A stretch of DNA of 64,000 nt from Paracoccus yeei ATCC BAA-599 (GCF_000622145.1 NZ_KK211404.1:114529-178528); one strand, 5' to 3'; positions 39,658-48,601 are shown, counted from the stretch's first letter. Numbers and translations: made by a program. Notes: a model not told the origin generated them from the sequence alone.

Positions 39658-40038
39658 TCAGGCCCCCTCGCGGTCCCGCTCGTAATGCCGCGCCAGGTCA
39701 AAGGGCGGCAGCCAGGCCTCGCGCCGCAGGGTCCAGCTTTCGTATTCGGGCTGAAAGCGGTCGGGGGCGTCCAGCGCGCCCAGGTGCAGCTCGATCTCGT
39801 CGCCATAGCGCGCAAGGACGGACGATCCGCAGGCCGGGCAAAAGCACCGCCCCTTGTAGGCGCGCAACGCGCCCTTAACGGTGACGGCCGCGGCGGGAAA
39901 GATCGCCGCCGCATAGAACAGCGCGCCGTGATGCTTGCGGCAGTCCAGGCAATGGCACAGCGCCACCCGGTCCGGCCGGCCCCGCGCCTCGACCCGCACG
40001 GCGCCGCACAGGCACCCTCCGGTGACATTCTCCTCCAT
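39658..40038 (-). CDS. GFA-family glutathione-dependent formaldehyde-activating-like protein
   Basis: A 126-aa zinc protein of the GFA/CENP-V family. The zinc-binding cysteines are in GGCLCGAVRV, LCHCLDCRKHHGA and CFCPACGSSV, all present. The family name comes from an S-hydroxymethylglutathione synthase, but most members have no proven reaction. Convergent with the L,D-transpeptidase gene. About 316 bases without a gene follow upstream (40039-40354), holding only the terminator noted below. Confidence 0.92.
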   Translation of the reverse strand: MEENVTGGCLCGAVRVEARGRPDRVALCHCLDCRKHHGALFYAAAIFPAAAVTVKGALRAYKGRCFCPACGSSVLARYGDEIELHLGALDAPDRFQPEYESWTLRREAWLPPFDLARHYERDREGA

Positions 40039-40279
40039 GCCGATCCCTCCTCCTCAGGGCCGCCCGCGCGCGCCCAAGGGGCCAGCCTTGGCCAAAAGGG
40101 CGCGCAAGGCAATGCGCCGGGGCCGAATCACCGCGTCTGGGAACCCTCGGCCGTCCGCCGCCCGGTGTACGGGCTGTGTACGCGCGGTGCACGCAGGTCA
40201 CAGGGCGTTTTGCAGCACGATCAAGGGCATGCGTTGCGCTTCTTCAATCAGCGGCGGACGCCCGCCACGGCCATGGCAG

Positions 40280-40310
40280 AAAAAGGGGCGGTGCCGTACC
40301 GGCCCGCCCC
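40280..40310 (-). terminator. Rho-independent terminator of the CAP-domain gene
   Basis: Read leftwards: GGGGCGG, a 12-base loop, CCGCCCC and then TTTTT. It lies 45 bases after the CAP gene stop. The rest of 40039-40354 shows no ORF with a ribosome-binding site. Confidence 0.75.
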
Positions 40311-40354
40311 GAATCACGCGCGAATCAGTCTCGAATGGCTCCGTTCGCGCGCGC

Positions 40355-40930
40355 CTACAGCGGCGCCGCCGTCACTGCCCCGGGCGTATAGCCGCCCGCC
40401 GCCATCGGCGTGCCCCCGGCGCCGCCGGTCAGCAGCACCCACCAGATCTTGCCCGAGGGCTCCTGATACCAGCCGATGCCGAAATCGGTTGCGCGCGGGT
40501 CCATGATGACGTCACGCGTGTCGCGGTTCTGCATCCAGGCGTTCAGCGTGGTGATGTCGTTCTCGTAGGTTTCCGAGATGTTCTCGCCGATCAGATGGCC
40601 GTAATAGCCTTGCCGGCGGATCCGGTCCAGCGGCGAGGAGCCGTCCGACCCGAAGTGCCAGGCCCGGTTTTGTGCCGACATGTCACGGGCATGGGCCTTG
40701 GCGGCCTGGTCCAGCATCGGGCTTTGCGCGACCGGCGGCGCGCCCACGTTGGCCCGCAGCCCGTTGATCTGGGCCATGACGCGCGGGGCGATCTGGGCCT
40801 CTTCCTTGGGGGTGATCTTGTAGGCGACGGGCAGCGGCTGGCCATCGGGGCCAAGCTGCTGCTGCGGGGCCGACTGGCAGCCCGCCAGCGCCAGCATGCA
40901 AACAAGCGCCAGGGTTGAAATTCTCAGCAT
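40355..40930 (-). CDS. CAP/SCP-domain lipoprotein
   Basis: A 191-aa secreted protein: signal and lipobox LALAGCQS (Cys18), then a CAP (SCP/PR1) domain with AQINGLRANVG, KAHARDMSAQNRAWHFGS, GENISETYENDITTLNAWM and FGIGWYQEPSGKIWWV. CAP proteins bind lipids or act in envelope processes; some are proteases. The longer in-frame extension upstream is rejected because the lipobox fixes the start. It is divergent from a Tat-exported L,D-transpeptidase across 228 bp, suggesting an envelope role. Confidence 0.9.
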   Translation of the reverse strand: MLRISTLALVCMLALAGCQSAPQQQLGPDGQPLPVAYKITPKEEAQIAPRVMAQINGLRANVGAPPVAQSPMLDQAAKAHARDMSAQNRAWHFGSDGSSPLDRIRRQGYYGHLIGENISETYENDITTLNAWMQNRDTRDVIMDPRATDFGIGWYQEPSGKIWWVLLTGGAGGTPMAAGGYTPGAVTAAPL

Positions 40931-41158
40931 GTCGTTCTGTCCCGGATGATCTTTTGCGCCAGCCTTACAAAAGCGCGCGCGGCCCTTCAAACCCAAGATT
41001 GCGTGAGCGCAACAGCCTGCGACTCTGTTGCGACAATGACGCTTGTTTGAATTGAAAGCCGCACGCGAGAGGCGTATCGCGCCAGTCACGACCCCATCGC
41101 AAATCGGGCAGAGAAGGCCGCGCCAGGCGGTCCGACGAACATTCAGGAGCGACAGAAG

Positions 41159-41812
41159 ATGACGCCGAAAAATCCGGTCTCGCGTCGGAAATTCCTTTCC
41201 ACCTCGATGGCGCTTGGCGCCGCGGGCCTGGCTGCGCCCGCCATCGCGCAGGGCATCGACCCCTATACGGGCCAGGCGCTGCAAAGCACCGGAGCGGCGG
41301 GCGCGACGCCGGACGCTGGCATGGTGCAATACGACTCCAATCAGGATTCGCGGCGCAATATCAGCAGCTTCCGCATGCAGGACTGGCAGCCCTACTTCAG
41401 CGACCTGACCAATGGCGCGATCCTGGTCGACCTGACCTCGCGCGCGCTGCACTACTGGTCCGAGGATCAGACGGTCTACAAGCTGTTCCCGACCTCGGTC
41501 CCGGTCAGCCCCGACCTGACCCGCACCGGCCGGACCGAGATCATCAAGAAGGTCAAGGGCCCGACCTGGTCCCCCACCCCCGAGATGAAGAAGCGCAACC
41601 CCGAATGGCCCGACTTCGTCCCCGCCGGTCCCGACAACCCCTTGGGAACGCATGCGCTTTGGCTAAGCTGGCAGTATTACCGCATCCACGGCACGCACGA
41701 CACGCGCAAGATCGGGCGCAAGTCCTCGAACGGGTGCATCGGGCTTTACAACGAACACATCCAGCAGCTTTACGACCTGACGACCATCGGCACGCAGGTG
41801 CTGCTGATCTGA
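41159..41812 (+). CDS. Tat-exported L,D-transpeptidase (YkuD family)
   Basis: A 217-aa periplasmic enzyme. The N terminus SRRKFLSTSMALGAAGLAAP is a twin-arginine signal. The YkuD domain carries TWSPTPEMKKRNPEWP and the catalytic IHGTHDTRKIGRKSSNGCIG (Cys in NGCIGLYN). This PG-tailoring type is common in alphaproteobacteria. It is the second L,D-transpeptidase within 3 kb; the first is a lipoprotein of a different subtype. A good ribosome-binding site (AGGAGCGAC) supports the start. Confidence 0.94.
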   Translation: MTPKNPVSRRKFLSTSMALGAAGLAAPAIAQGIDPYTGQALQSTGAAGATPDAGMVQYDSNQDSRRNISSFRMQDWQPYFSDLTNGAILVDLTSRALHYWSEDQTVYKLFPTSVPVSPDLTRTGRTEIIKKVKGPTWSPTPEMKKRNPEWPDFVPAGPDNPLGTHALWLSWQYYRIHGTHDTRKIGRKSSNGCIGLYNEHIQQLYDLTTIGTQVLLI

Positions 41813-41836
41813 CGCAGACCGCATGACGGAAGCCAG

Positions 41837-41863
41837 AAAGGGGGCCTGCCGGCCCCTTTTTTC
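41837..41863 (+). terminator. Rho-independent terminator after the Tat L,D-transpeptidase
   Basis: AAAGGGGGCC and GGCCCCTTTTTT flank a TGCC loop, with one unpaired G in the left arm and six T at the end. Confidence 0.85.
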
Positions 41864-41946
41864 ATACCCGCGCAACGGCTGCGGGCGTACGCCATGCGTA
41901 TACCGAAAAGCCTGCCCCGCCCGCCCGGACAGACGCAACGCCAGCC

Positions 41947-41969
41947 CTTCACCGTTTTTCAAATACCCA
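41947..41969. repeat. Dispersed box (copy 7)
   Basis: CTTCACCGTTTTTCAAATAC-CCA, a single copy with no obvious partner and no GC-rich tail, in the 216-bp convergent gap between the L,D-transpeptidase and hemH genes. Confidence 0.75.
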
Positions 41970-42028
41970 TGCGGCCCTGCCGGCTCGGCCGCCCGCCGGC
42001 ATGGCGCGCGCGCAAAGGGCAGGCCGGT

Positions 42029-43057
42029 CTAGACCCAGCCCGCCAGGTTTTCGCCGATCAGGGTGGTCAGCACCTTGATATGGGCGGGATCGTCGTTCAG
42101 GCAGGGGATATAGGTGAACTCCTCGCCCCCGGCCGCCTCGAAGGCGTGGCGGATCTCGCCCTGGATCTCCTCCAGCGTCTCGACGCAATCGGCCGAGAAG
42201 GCCGGAGACACCACCGCGATCCGGGTCACGCCCTGACGGGCCAACTCGGCGACATGCTCGACCGTATAGGGTTTCAGCCATTCCTCGCGGCCGAAGACCG
42301 ACTGGAAGGTCGTGTCGATGACGCCCTCGGGCCAACCCAGCCGTTCGCGCAGCAGCCGCGAGGTCTTCTGGCACTGGCAATGATAGGGGTCTCCCTGCAT
42401 CAGATAGCGCTTGGGCATGCCGTGATAGCTCGCGACCAGCCGCGCGGGCTGGCGGCCGCCCAGGGCGCGCTCGACCGAGGCGGCCAGCGCCTCGATATAG
42501 TCGGGCCGGTCGAAATAGGGCGCGACGGTGCGCGCGGCGGGCTGCCAGGTCTGCTTCATCAGCGCGCGAAAGAACTGGTCGTTCGCCGTGGCCGAGGTTG
42601 CGCCGGCGTATTGCGGGTAAAGCGGCAGGAACAGGATGCGGTCGCAGCCGGCCTTGACCATGCGGTCCACCACCGATTCGGTCGAGGGGTTGCCGTAGCG
42701 CATGCAGAAATCGACCATCACCCGGTCGCCCCACAGCGCTTGCGCCCGGTCACGCAGCGCCGCCACCTGCTGGCGCGTGATGGTCATCAGCGGGCTTTCG
42801 TTTGCCTCGGTGTTCCAGATCGAGCGATAGTTCGCGCCCGAGCTGAACGGGCGCTTGGTCAGGATGATGCCCTGCAGGATCGGCTGCCATTTCCAGCGCG
42901 GCAGGTCGATCACCCGCCTGTCGGACAGAAACTCGTTCAGATAGCGCCGCATCGACCAGTAGTCGGTGGCGTCCGGCGTGCCCAGATTGGCGACAAGCAC
43001 CCCCACGCGGCGGGGCGGAATGGCCGGATGCCCGGCCGGGGCGTGGTCTGGGATCAT
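42029..43057 (-). CDS. hemH: Ferrochelatase
   Basis: Inserts Fe2+ into protoporphyrin IX, the last step of haem synthesis (342 aa). Motifs: VLVANLGTPDATDYWSMRRY, CMRYGNPSTESVV, LPLYPQYAGATSATANDQF, the active-site His in LVASYHGMPKRYL, DPYHCQCQKTSRLL, and FQSVFGREEWLKPYT with the catalytic Glu region. The HCQCQ pair hints at extra cysteines as in bacterial enzymes with Fe-S clusters, but a C-terminal cluster is not evident. Overlaps the upstream methyltransferase gene by ATGA. Confidence 0.96.
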   Translation of the reverse strand: MIPDHAPAGHPAIPPRRVGVLVANLGTPDATDYWSMRRYLNEFLSDRRVIDLPRWKWQPILQGIILTKRPFSSGANYRSIWNTEANESPLMTITRQQVAALRDRAQALWGDRVMVDFCMRYGNPSTESVVDRMVKAGCDRILFLPLYPQYAGATSATANDQFFRALMKQTWQPAARTVAPYFDRPDYIEALAASVERALGGRQPARLVASYHGMPKRYLMQGDPYHCQCQKTSRLLRERLGWPEGVIDTTFQSVFGREEWLKPYTVEHVAELARQGVTRIAVVSPAFSADCVETLEEIQGEIRHAFEAAGGEEFTYIPCLNDDPAHIKVLTTLIGENLAGWV

Positions 43058-43893
43058 TGCAGTTTCCTTGTGCTGGCCAGCGCCTCGGCCAGCGGCATCT
43101 TTGCCGAGCCAGGCCGAAGCGGCTTTTGCTGACTGGCATCGGGCGCCCAGCCGGTCAGGAAGACCAGTTCGTAGGTCGCGCGGATGCGCTGGGGATCGTC
43201 GGGATCGGGATGGCTTTCCGCGTAAAGCTGGGCCGCGCGCAGCAGCACGGCGCGGCGTGTGGGGCGGCGCAGGCGGGCGGCCAGCGCGTTCCCCTCGCCC
43301 ATGGCCCGCAGGTCGTGGCCCAGGTGGATCAGGCTGCGATAGCTGGCGGGCTGCACGATCTGGTCGGCCACCGGCAGCGCCAGCCCGGCCCGGGCCAGCA
43401 GCGCGCCCAGGTCGCGGATTTCCCCCATCGGCAGGACGCGGGGCGAAAGACCGCCCGACACCTCGGCCTCGGCCCGGGCCAGCGCCTCGCGCAGTTCCGA
43501 CAGCGTGCGCCCGCCCGGCAGGGCCGCGATGAACAGCCCGTCCGGGCGCAGCGCACGGGCGCATTGCACGATCTGGCCGACCGGGTCCTCGGCCCAGTGC
43601 AGCGCCATGGCGTGGATCACCAGGTCATGGGCGCCGGGGGCGAGCTCGAGGTCGGGCGCGTCGGGCACCACGCGGGCCTGCGGGAACAGCGGCTGCCAGA
43701 AACCGGGGGCCCCGGTCACGATGGCGATGTCCGTAAACCGTCTGTTAACCTCGGCGAGCCTAAGCTCGATCTCGTCGGCGACGATTCGATGCAGCACATC
43801 GACAAAGCCGATGCGGCCTGCCCGCTGCCGGTTGCGCATCAGCGCGGGGCGGTCGGTCAGGCGGGGGGTCGGACTTTGGCGGGCAGGTATCAT
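43054..43893 (-). CDS. Methyltransferase-fold protein (BioC/NDUFAF5-like) with a degenerate SAM motif
   Basis: A 279-aa class I methyltransferase-like protein with LMRNRQRAGRIGFVDVLHRI at the start, AHDLVIHAMALHWAEDPVGQ, ARALRPDGLFIAALPGGRTL and the typical LPMGEIRDLGALLARAGLAL. This matches the alphaproteobacterial group related to mitochondrial NDUFAF5, a complex I assembly factor. Motif I, normally a glycine-rich loop, reads AIVTGAPGFWQ, so SAM binding is doubtful. The ATG at 43893 is chosen; a TTG at 43905 is possible. Its start and that of comF share the bases CATG. Confidence 0.72.
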   Translation of the reverse strand: MIPARQSPTPRLTDRPALMRNRQRAGRIGFVDVLHRIVADEIELRLAEVNRRFTDIAIVTGAPGFWQPLFPQARVVPDAPDLELAPGAHDLVIHAMALHWAEDPVGQIVQCARALRPDGLFIAALPGGRTLSELREALARAEAEVSGGLSPRVLPMGEIRDLGALLARAGLALPVADQIVQPASYRSLIHLGHDLRAMGEGNALAARLRRPTRRAVLLRAAQLYAESHPDPDDPQRIRATYELVFLTGWAPDASQQKPLRPGSAKMPLAEALASTRKLQ

Positions 43894-44653
43894 GGGTGCG
43901 CACAATAGGGGGCTTCGCGGCCTGATGAAAGGCGCATTGCGGCTGATCTATCCGCCGCAATGCCTGGGCTGCGGCAATGCCGTGGCCGAGGACGGGGGCC
44001 TGTGCCCGGCCTGCTGGGCCGAGGCAGAATTCGTCGGCTCCTGCGCCTGTTCGCGCTGCGGCGCGCCCCTGCCCGACGACGGCACCGGCACCGAGGACGA
44101 GGCTGTGCTGATCTGCGACGACTGCCTGCGGCAGGCCCGGCCCTGGTCGCGGGGACGGGCGGCGCTGGTCTATCGCGGCACCGGGCGCAAGCTTGCGCTG
44201 ATGCTGAAGCACGGCGACCGGCTGGACCTGGCGCCGGCGCTGGGGGACTGGGTGGCGCGGGCGGCGAGCCCCCTGATGCGCCCCGACATGGTGGTGGTGC
44301 CGGTGCCGGTGCATCTGCGCCGGCTGGCCAGGCGCAAGTACAACCAGGCCGCGCTGCTGTCGCACGCGGTCGCGCGCGCCCACGGCCTGACCCACCTGCC
44401 CCATGCCCTGCGGCGGCTGCGCCACACGCCGACGCAGGATCACGGCAGCGTGGAGGACCGATTCCGCAATGTCGCCGGCGCGATCGCGGTCGCGCCGCGC
44501 TTCGCGTCCCGGCTGCAGGGCCGGGCGGTGCTGCTGGTAGACGACGTGATGGCCTCGGGCGCGACCCTGGCCGAGGCGGCCGAGGCGCTGCGCCACGCGG
44601 GCGCCGGGCCGGTTTCGGTCGTGGTGCTGGCGCGCGCGGTCAAGGATACCTAG
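43892..44653 (+). CDS. comF: ComF-family phosphoribosyltransferase-like protein
   Basis: A 253-aa protein with an N-terminal zinc-ribbon (YPPQCLGCGNAV, CPACW, CACSRCGAPL, CDDC) and a PRTase domain with PVHLRRLARRKYNQAALLS and the PRPP loop VLLVDDVMASGATLAEA. ComF proteins act in DNA uptake/competence in some bacteria; the PRTase substrate is unknown. ATG 43892 has a GGCAGG ribosome-binding site but overlaps the divergent gene's start; ATG 43925 (MKGALRLIYPP) is also possible. Confidence 0.88.
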   Translation: MGAHNRGLRGLMKGALRLIYPPQCLGCGNAVAEDGGLCPACWAEAEFVGSCACSRCGAPLPDDGTGTEDEAVLICDDCLRQARPWSRGRAALVYRGTGRKLALMLKHGDRLDLAPALGDWVARAASPLMRPDMVVVPVPVHLRRLARRKYNQAALLSHAVARAHGLTHLPHALRRLRHTPTQDHGSVEDRFRNVAGAIAVAPRFASRLQGRAVLLVDDVMASGATLAEAAEALRHAGAGPVSVVVLARAVKDT

Positions 44654-44682
44654 ATAGGGGGAACGCGACACAGGAGACGACG

Positions 44683-44946
44683 ATGGCCAAGGTCGAGATC
44701 TATACCACCCCCACCTGCCCCTATTGCATGGCGGCCAAGGCGCTGCTGGCGCGCAAGGGCGTTGCCTATCAGGAAACCGACGTCAGCCGCGACCCCGACC
44801 TGCGCGCGGCGATGGCGCGGCGCGCGGGGGGCCGGCGCTCGGTCCCGCAGATCTTCATCGACGGGCAGCCGGTGGGCGGGTCGGACGACATCCATGCGCT
44901 GGACGCGCAGGGCAAGCTGGACGGCCTGCTGGGCATCGGCGGATGA
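44683..44946 (+). CDS. grxC: Glutaredoxin 3
   Basis: An 87-aa dithiol glutaredoxin. The active site is Cys12-Pro-Tyr-Cys15, with SVPQIFIDGQPVGGSDDIHAL supplying the cis-Pro and glutathione-binding GG. It reduces disulfides using glutathione. AGGAGA precedes the start; its stop overlaps the next gene by ATGA. Confidence 0.97.
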   Translation: MAKVEIYTTPTCPYCMAAKALLARKGVAYQETDVSRDPDLRAAMARRAGGRRSVPQIFIDGQPVGGSDDIHALDAQGKLDGLLGIGG

Positions 44947-45812
44947 ACCCGCCCCGGCTGCGTGCGGGGCTGGTGCAGCTGTGCGTCTCCGACGACCCCG
45001 AGCGGAACCTGCCGGAGACGCGCGCCCTGGTGCGCGAGGCGGCCGAGACCGGCGCCCAATGGGTGCTGACGCCCGAGGCGACGAACATCCTGAACGCCGA
45101 CCGCGCCACGCAGGACCGGGTGCTGCGCACCGAGGACGCCGACCCGACGCTGGCCGCGCTGCAGGGCGATGCCCGGACGCTGGGGATCTGGCTGCTGATC
45201 GGCTCGCTCTCGCTCAAGACCGGAGAGGCGGGCGACGACCGCTTTGCCAACCGCAGCTTCCTGATCGCGCCGGATGGCGGCATCCGGGCGCGCTATGACA
45301 AGCTGCACATGTTCGACGTGCGCGTCTCGGACCGCGAATCCTATCGCGAATCGGCAGCCTTCCGGCCGGGCGACCGTGCGGTGGTGGGGATGGGTCCCTG
45401 GCCGATCGGGATGACGGTCTGCTACGACCTGCGCTTTCCCCATCTGTACCGCGACCTGGCGCAGGCCGGCGCGCAGGTGCTGACCGTGCCCGCCGCCTTC
45501 AACGACACCACCGGCGCGGCGCATTGGGAGGTGCTGCTGCGCGCCCGCGCCATCGAGACGGGCTGCTATGTGCTGGCGCCGGCGCAATGCGGGACGCATG
45601 CGAATGTCCTGTGCCCGGACCGCAAGGTGCGGCGCAGTCACGGCCATTCCCTGGCGGTCGATCCCTGGGGCACGGTGATCGGGGACGGCGGCGAAGAACG
45701 CGGCGTCACGCTGGTTGATCTTGACCCGGCGGGGGTTGTCGGGGCACGGTCCCGCATCCCATCGCTGACCCATGACCGGGCCTATCGCGGTCCCCGAGAC
45801 GACCATGCCTGA
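44943..45812 (+). CDS. Nitrilase-superfamily carbon-nitrogen hydrolase (Nit1-type amidase)
   Basis: A 289-aa cytoplasmic amidase. The catalytic triad is visible: Glu45 in LTPEATN, Lys in YDKLHMFDVRVSD and Cys in GMTVCYDLRFPHLYRDL. This group includes deaminated-glutathione amidase, which would fit its coupling to glutaredoxin, though omega-amidase activity is possible. Overlaps grxC by four bases and the MarR gene by eight. Confidence 0.9.
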   Translation: MNPPRLRAGLVQLCVSDDPERNLPETRALVREAAETGAQWVLTPEATNILNADRATQDRVLRTEDADPTLAALQGDARTLGIWLLIGSLSLKTGEAGDDRFANRSFLIAPDGGIRARYDKLHMFDVRVSDRESYRESAAFRPGDRAVVGMGPWPIGMTVCYDLRFPHLYRDLAQAGAQVLTVPAAFNDTTGAAHWEVLLRARAIETGCYVLAPAQCGTHANVLCPDRKVRRSHGHSLAVDPWGTVIGDGGEERGVTLVDLDPAGVVGARSRIPSLTHDRAYRGPRDDHA

Positions 45813-46308
45813 AAAGCGCCTTGCCGACCTGCCCGCCAATGCCGAAGCGGCCGCCGATTCCCTGGCGGCCGGGCTGTTTTCCGAGGTCTTCATCGCCGAC
45901 CAGCTGGCGCGCGACCTGATCGGCAAGTCGCTGCCCAAGGGCATGCAGATCTCGCATTTCTCGGTGCTGAACCTGCTGGCGCATCTGAATGTCGAGCGCA
46001 CGCCCGCCGAACTGGCCGAGGCGTTCCACGTCACCCGCGGCGCGATGACGAACACGCTGTCGCGGCTGGAGTGGGCGGGCCACATCCACATCCGCCCCGA
46101 CTGGGACGACGCGCGGCGCAAGTTCGTAGCGATCAGCCCGGCCGGACGCGCGGCACGGGACGCGGCGCTGGCGGCCTTCATGCCGCGCATCGCCGACGTG
46201 GTGCGCGACATCGGCGCCGAGCGCGTTCGCGCCGCCCTGCCCGTTCTGCGCGCTCTGCGCCGGCAGCTCGAGGAGACGCTGCACCCCACTCCGCACGAGA
46301 CGCGCTGA
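45805..46308 (+). CDS. MarR-family transcriptional regulator
   Basis: A 167-aa winged-helix regulator: MQISHFSVLNLLAHLNVE (helices 1-2), RTPAELAEAFHVTRGAMTNT (recognition helix) and WDDARRKFVAISPAGRAARD (wing). ATG 45805 is chosen because it gives a better ribosome-binding site than the in-frame ATG at 45772. It is last in the comF-grxC-amidase run and convergent with ubiG; target genes are unknown. Confidence 0.87.
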   Translation: MPEKRLADLPANAEAAADSLAAGLFSEVFIADQLARDLIGKSLPKGMQISHFSVLNLLAHLNVERTPAELAEAFHVTRGAMTNTLSRLEWAGHIHIRPDWDDARRKFVAISPAGRAARDAALAAFMPRIADVVRDIGAERVRAALPVLRALRRQLEETLHPTPHETR

Positions 46309-46326
46309 GGCCGGTGCCGCGCGGGA

Positions 46327-47079
46327 TCAGTCCTCGCGCAGTGCGGTCATGGCGTAGTTCACCGACAGGTCGCGGGGCGACAGCGACCAGCTCCACCCCA
46401 GGGGGTTGAAGACCATGCCGCAGCGGTCCACCACGCGCAGGCCGGCGGCCTCGGTCATGGCGGCCAGTTCGTCCGGGGTGATGAAGCGGCGCCAGTCGTG
46501 GGTGCCCTTGGGCAGCCAGCGCATGATCCATTCCGCGCCGATGATCGCCGCGCCGAAGCTTTTGGCCGTGCGGTTCAGCGTGGACTGGATCAGCATCCCG
46601 CCCGGCCGCAGCAGGTCGCGGCAGGTGGCGACGAAGGCGGCGGGATCGGCGACATGCTCGACGATTTCCAGCGCCATCACCACGTCATAGCGCAGGCCCT
46701 CGGCCGCCAGCGCCTCGGAGGTGGTGGCGCGGTAGTCGATCGGCAGGCCCTGGCCTTGGGCGTGCAGGCTGGCGACCGCGATATTGCCCGGCGCGGCGTC
46801 GGCGCCGGTGACGGTCGCGCCCAGCCGGGCCATCGGCTCGGCCATCAGCCCGCCGCCGCAGCCGATGTCGAGCACGGAAAGCCCGACAAAGGGCTGGTCC
46901 GCGTCGCGGTCGCGGCCGAACTGCGCGGCGACCTGCGCGGTTACATAGTCCAGCCGGGTCGGGTTCAGCATGTGCAGCGGTTTGAACTTGCCCTGCGGGT
47001 CCCACCATTCGGCGGCCATGGCCTGGAACTTGGCGACCTCGGCGGGGTCGATGCTGCTGGTGTGCTGTCTTTGGGTCAT
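46327..47079 (-). CDS. ubiG: Ubiquinone biosynthesis O-methyltransferase
   Basis: SAM-dependent enzyme (250 aa) carrying out both O-methylations of ubiquinone synthesis. [20 protein letters not shown] is the family-specific N-terminal signature; the SAM loop is [28 protein letters not shown] and [15 protein letters not shown] follow. Monocistronic, divergent from the prolyl aminopeptidase with only 51 bp between starts. Confidence 0.97.
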   Translation of the reverse strand: MTQRQHTSSIDPAEVAKFQAMAAEWWDPQGKFKPLHMLNPTRLDYVTAQVAAQFGRDRDADQPFVGLSVLDIGCGGGLMAEPMARLGATVTGADAAPGNIAVASLHAQGQGLPIDYRATTSEALAAEGLRYDVVMALEIVEHVADPAAFVATCRDLLRPGGMLIQSTLNRTAKSFGAAIIGAEWIMRWLPKGTHDWRRFITPDELAAMTEAAGLRVVDRCGMVFNPLGWSWSLSPRDLSVNYAMTALRED

Positions 47080-47130
47080 CAGGCCGTCCTTGATATGGCG
47101 GGCGCGCGCCGGGCGTTATATAGTGGGGGC

Positions 47131-48126
47131 ATGGACAGATTGGCAGGGCAAATCGGCGGTGCATCGCCGCACGGCAGGCTGCATCCGATGGTCGAGCCCT
47201 TCGACCAGCGCCAGATCGACGTGGGCCAGGGCCATGTCATCCATGTCGAGCAGAGCGGCAACCCGGACGGCGTCCCGGTGATCGTGCTGCACGGCGGCCC
47301 GGGCGGCGGCTGCAGCCCCTACATGCGCCGCTTCTTCGACCCGAGCCATTACCGCGCCGTGCTGTTCGACCAGCGCGGCTGCGGCCGCTCGCGCCCCCAT
47401 GCCGAGGTCGAGGGCAACACCACGCGGCACCTGATCGACGATATCGAGATGATCCGCCGCGACCTGGGGATCGACCGTGCCATCCTGTTCGGCGGCAGCT
47501 GGGGCGCCACCCTGGCCGTGGCCTATGCCGAGACCCATCCCGAGGCCGTGCTGGCGCTGGCGCTGCGCGGCGTGTTCCTAGGCCGGCGGTCCGAGCTCGA
47601 CTGGTTCTATGGCGGCGGCGTCGCCCGGTTCTTTCCCGACCGCTGGGCCGAGTTCCAGGCCCCGATCCCGGAATCCGAGCGCCACGACATGATCGGCGCC
47701 TATCACCGCCGGCTGTTCGGCGGCGACCGCGGCCAGGAAATCCGCTATGCCCTGCCCTGGCTGATCTGGGAAAACGCCCTGGCGGGACTGGAGATCAGCG
47801 GCCCCGGCCATGCGCCGCCCGACTATGCCCGCGCCTTTGCCCGACTGGAGAACCATTATTTCGCGCATGACTGCTTCCTTGAGGAAGGCCAGCTGCTGCG
47901 CGACCGCCACCGCATCGAGCATCTGCCGGCGGTCATCGTGCAGGGCCGCTATGACATGGTCTGCCCGCCGCAGACCGCGTGGGAGCTGGCCGATGGCTGG
48001 GACCGGGCGGAACTGCGGCTGGTCCCGGCATCCGGCCACGCGCTGAGCGAGCCGCGAATCGCCGCGGAACTGGTCCGCGCGATGGACGGTTTCAGGGATG
48101 CGGCGCGCGACGGCCGCGCCTATTAG
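47131..48126 (+). CDS. pip: Prolyl aminopeptidase (proline iminopeptidase)
   Basis: Removes N-terminal proline from peptides (331 aa, alpha/beta hydrolase, cytoplasmic). The oxyanion motif VLHGGPGGGCSPYMRRFFDP, LFDQRGCGRSRPHA and NTTRHLIDDIEMIRRDL lead to the nucleophile GGSWGATLAVAYAETHPE; Asp and His are in QGRYDMVCPP and ASGHALSEP. A later in-frame ATG (47188, MVEPFDQ) could also be the start. Nine bases separate it from the tspO gene. Confidence 0.94.
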   Translation: MDRLAGQIGGASPHGRLHPMVEPFDQRQIDVGQGHVIHVEQSGNPDGVPVIVLHGGPGGGCSPYMRRFFDPSHYRAVLFDQRGCGRSRPHAEVEGNTTRHLIDDIEMIRRDLGIDRAILFGGSWGATLAVAYAETHPEAVLALALRGVFLGRRSELDWFYGGGVARFFPDRWAEFQAPIPESERHDMIGAYHRRLFGGDRGQEIRYALPWLIWENALAGLEISGPGHAPPDYARAFARLENHYFAHDCFLEEGQLLRDRHRIEHLPAVIVQGRYDMVCPPQTAWELADGWDRAELRLVPASGHALSEPRIAAELVRAMDGFRDAARDGRAY

Positions 48127-48134
48127 GGACTGCC

Positions 48135-48587
48135 ATGACCTTCCTGATCCTGCTGATCGCCTGCGCCGCCGCCGGTGCCACGGGCATCCTGTTCCAGCCC
48201 GGCGCCTGGTACGACGGGCTTGCCAAGCCCTGGTTCAACCCGCCCCGCTGGGCCTTTCCGGTGGCCTGGACCACGCTTTACGTCCTGATCGCCTGGGCGG
48301 GCGCGCGGCTGGCGCATCTGCCGGGCGCGGGGCTGGTCATGGCGCTGTGGGCCGCGCAGATCGCGCTGAACACGCTGTGGACCCCGGTGTTCTTTGGCGC
48401 GCACCGGATGGGGATGGGGGTCGCGGTGATCGCGCTGCTGTGGCTGGTCGTCGCCGCCCTGACGGTGCTGGCGTTCCGGCTGGACCGGCTGGCGGGGGCG
48501 CTGCTGCTGCCCTATCTGGCCTGGCTGAGCCTTGCGGGGGCGCTGAACTATCGTCTGTGGCAGATGAATCCCGGCGCGGGGGCCTGA
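48135..48587 (+). CDS. tspO: TspO/MBR-family tryptophan-rich sensory protein
   Basis: A 150-aa five-helix membrane protein related to the mitochondrial benzodiazepine receptor. Signature: [36 protein letters not shown] and [20 protein letters not shown]. In Rhodobacter TspO modulates tetrapyrrole-linked gene expression and binds porphyrins. Here it is co-directional with pip and just before the rimP promoter. Confidence 0.95.
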   Translation: MTFLILLIACAAAGATGILFQPGAWYDGLAKPWFNPPRWAFPVAWTTLYVLIAWAGARLAHLPGAGLVMALWAAQIALNTLWTPVFFGAHRMGMGVAVIALLWLVVAALTVLAFRLDRLAGALLLPYLAWLSLAGALNYRLWQMNPGAGA

Positions 48588-48601
48588 GCCCCGGCTTTCC
48601 C

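Noticed and set aside
47090-47122. Promoter TTGATA / TATATA before pip
   Set aside because: The spacer is 21 bases, too long for a normal sigma-70 promoter, so it is not listed.
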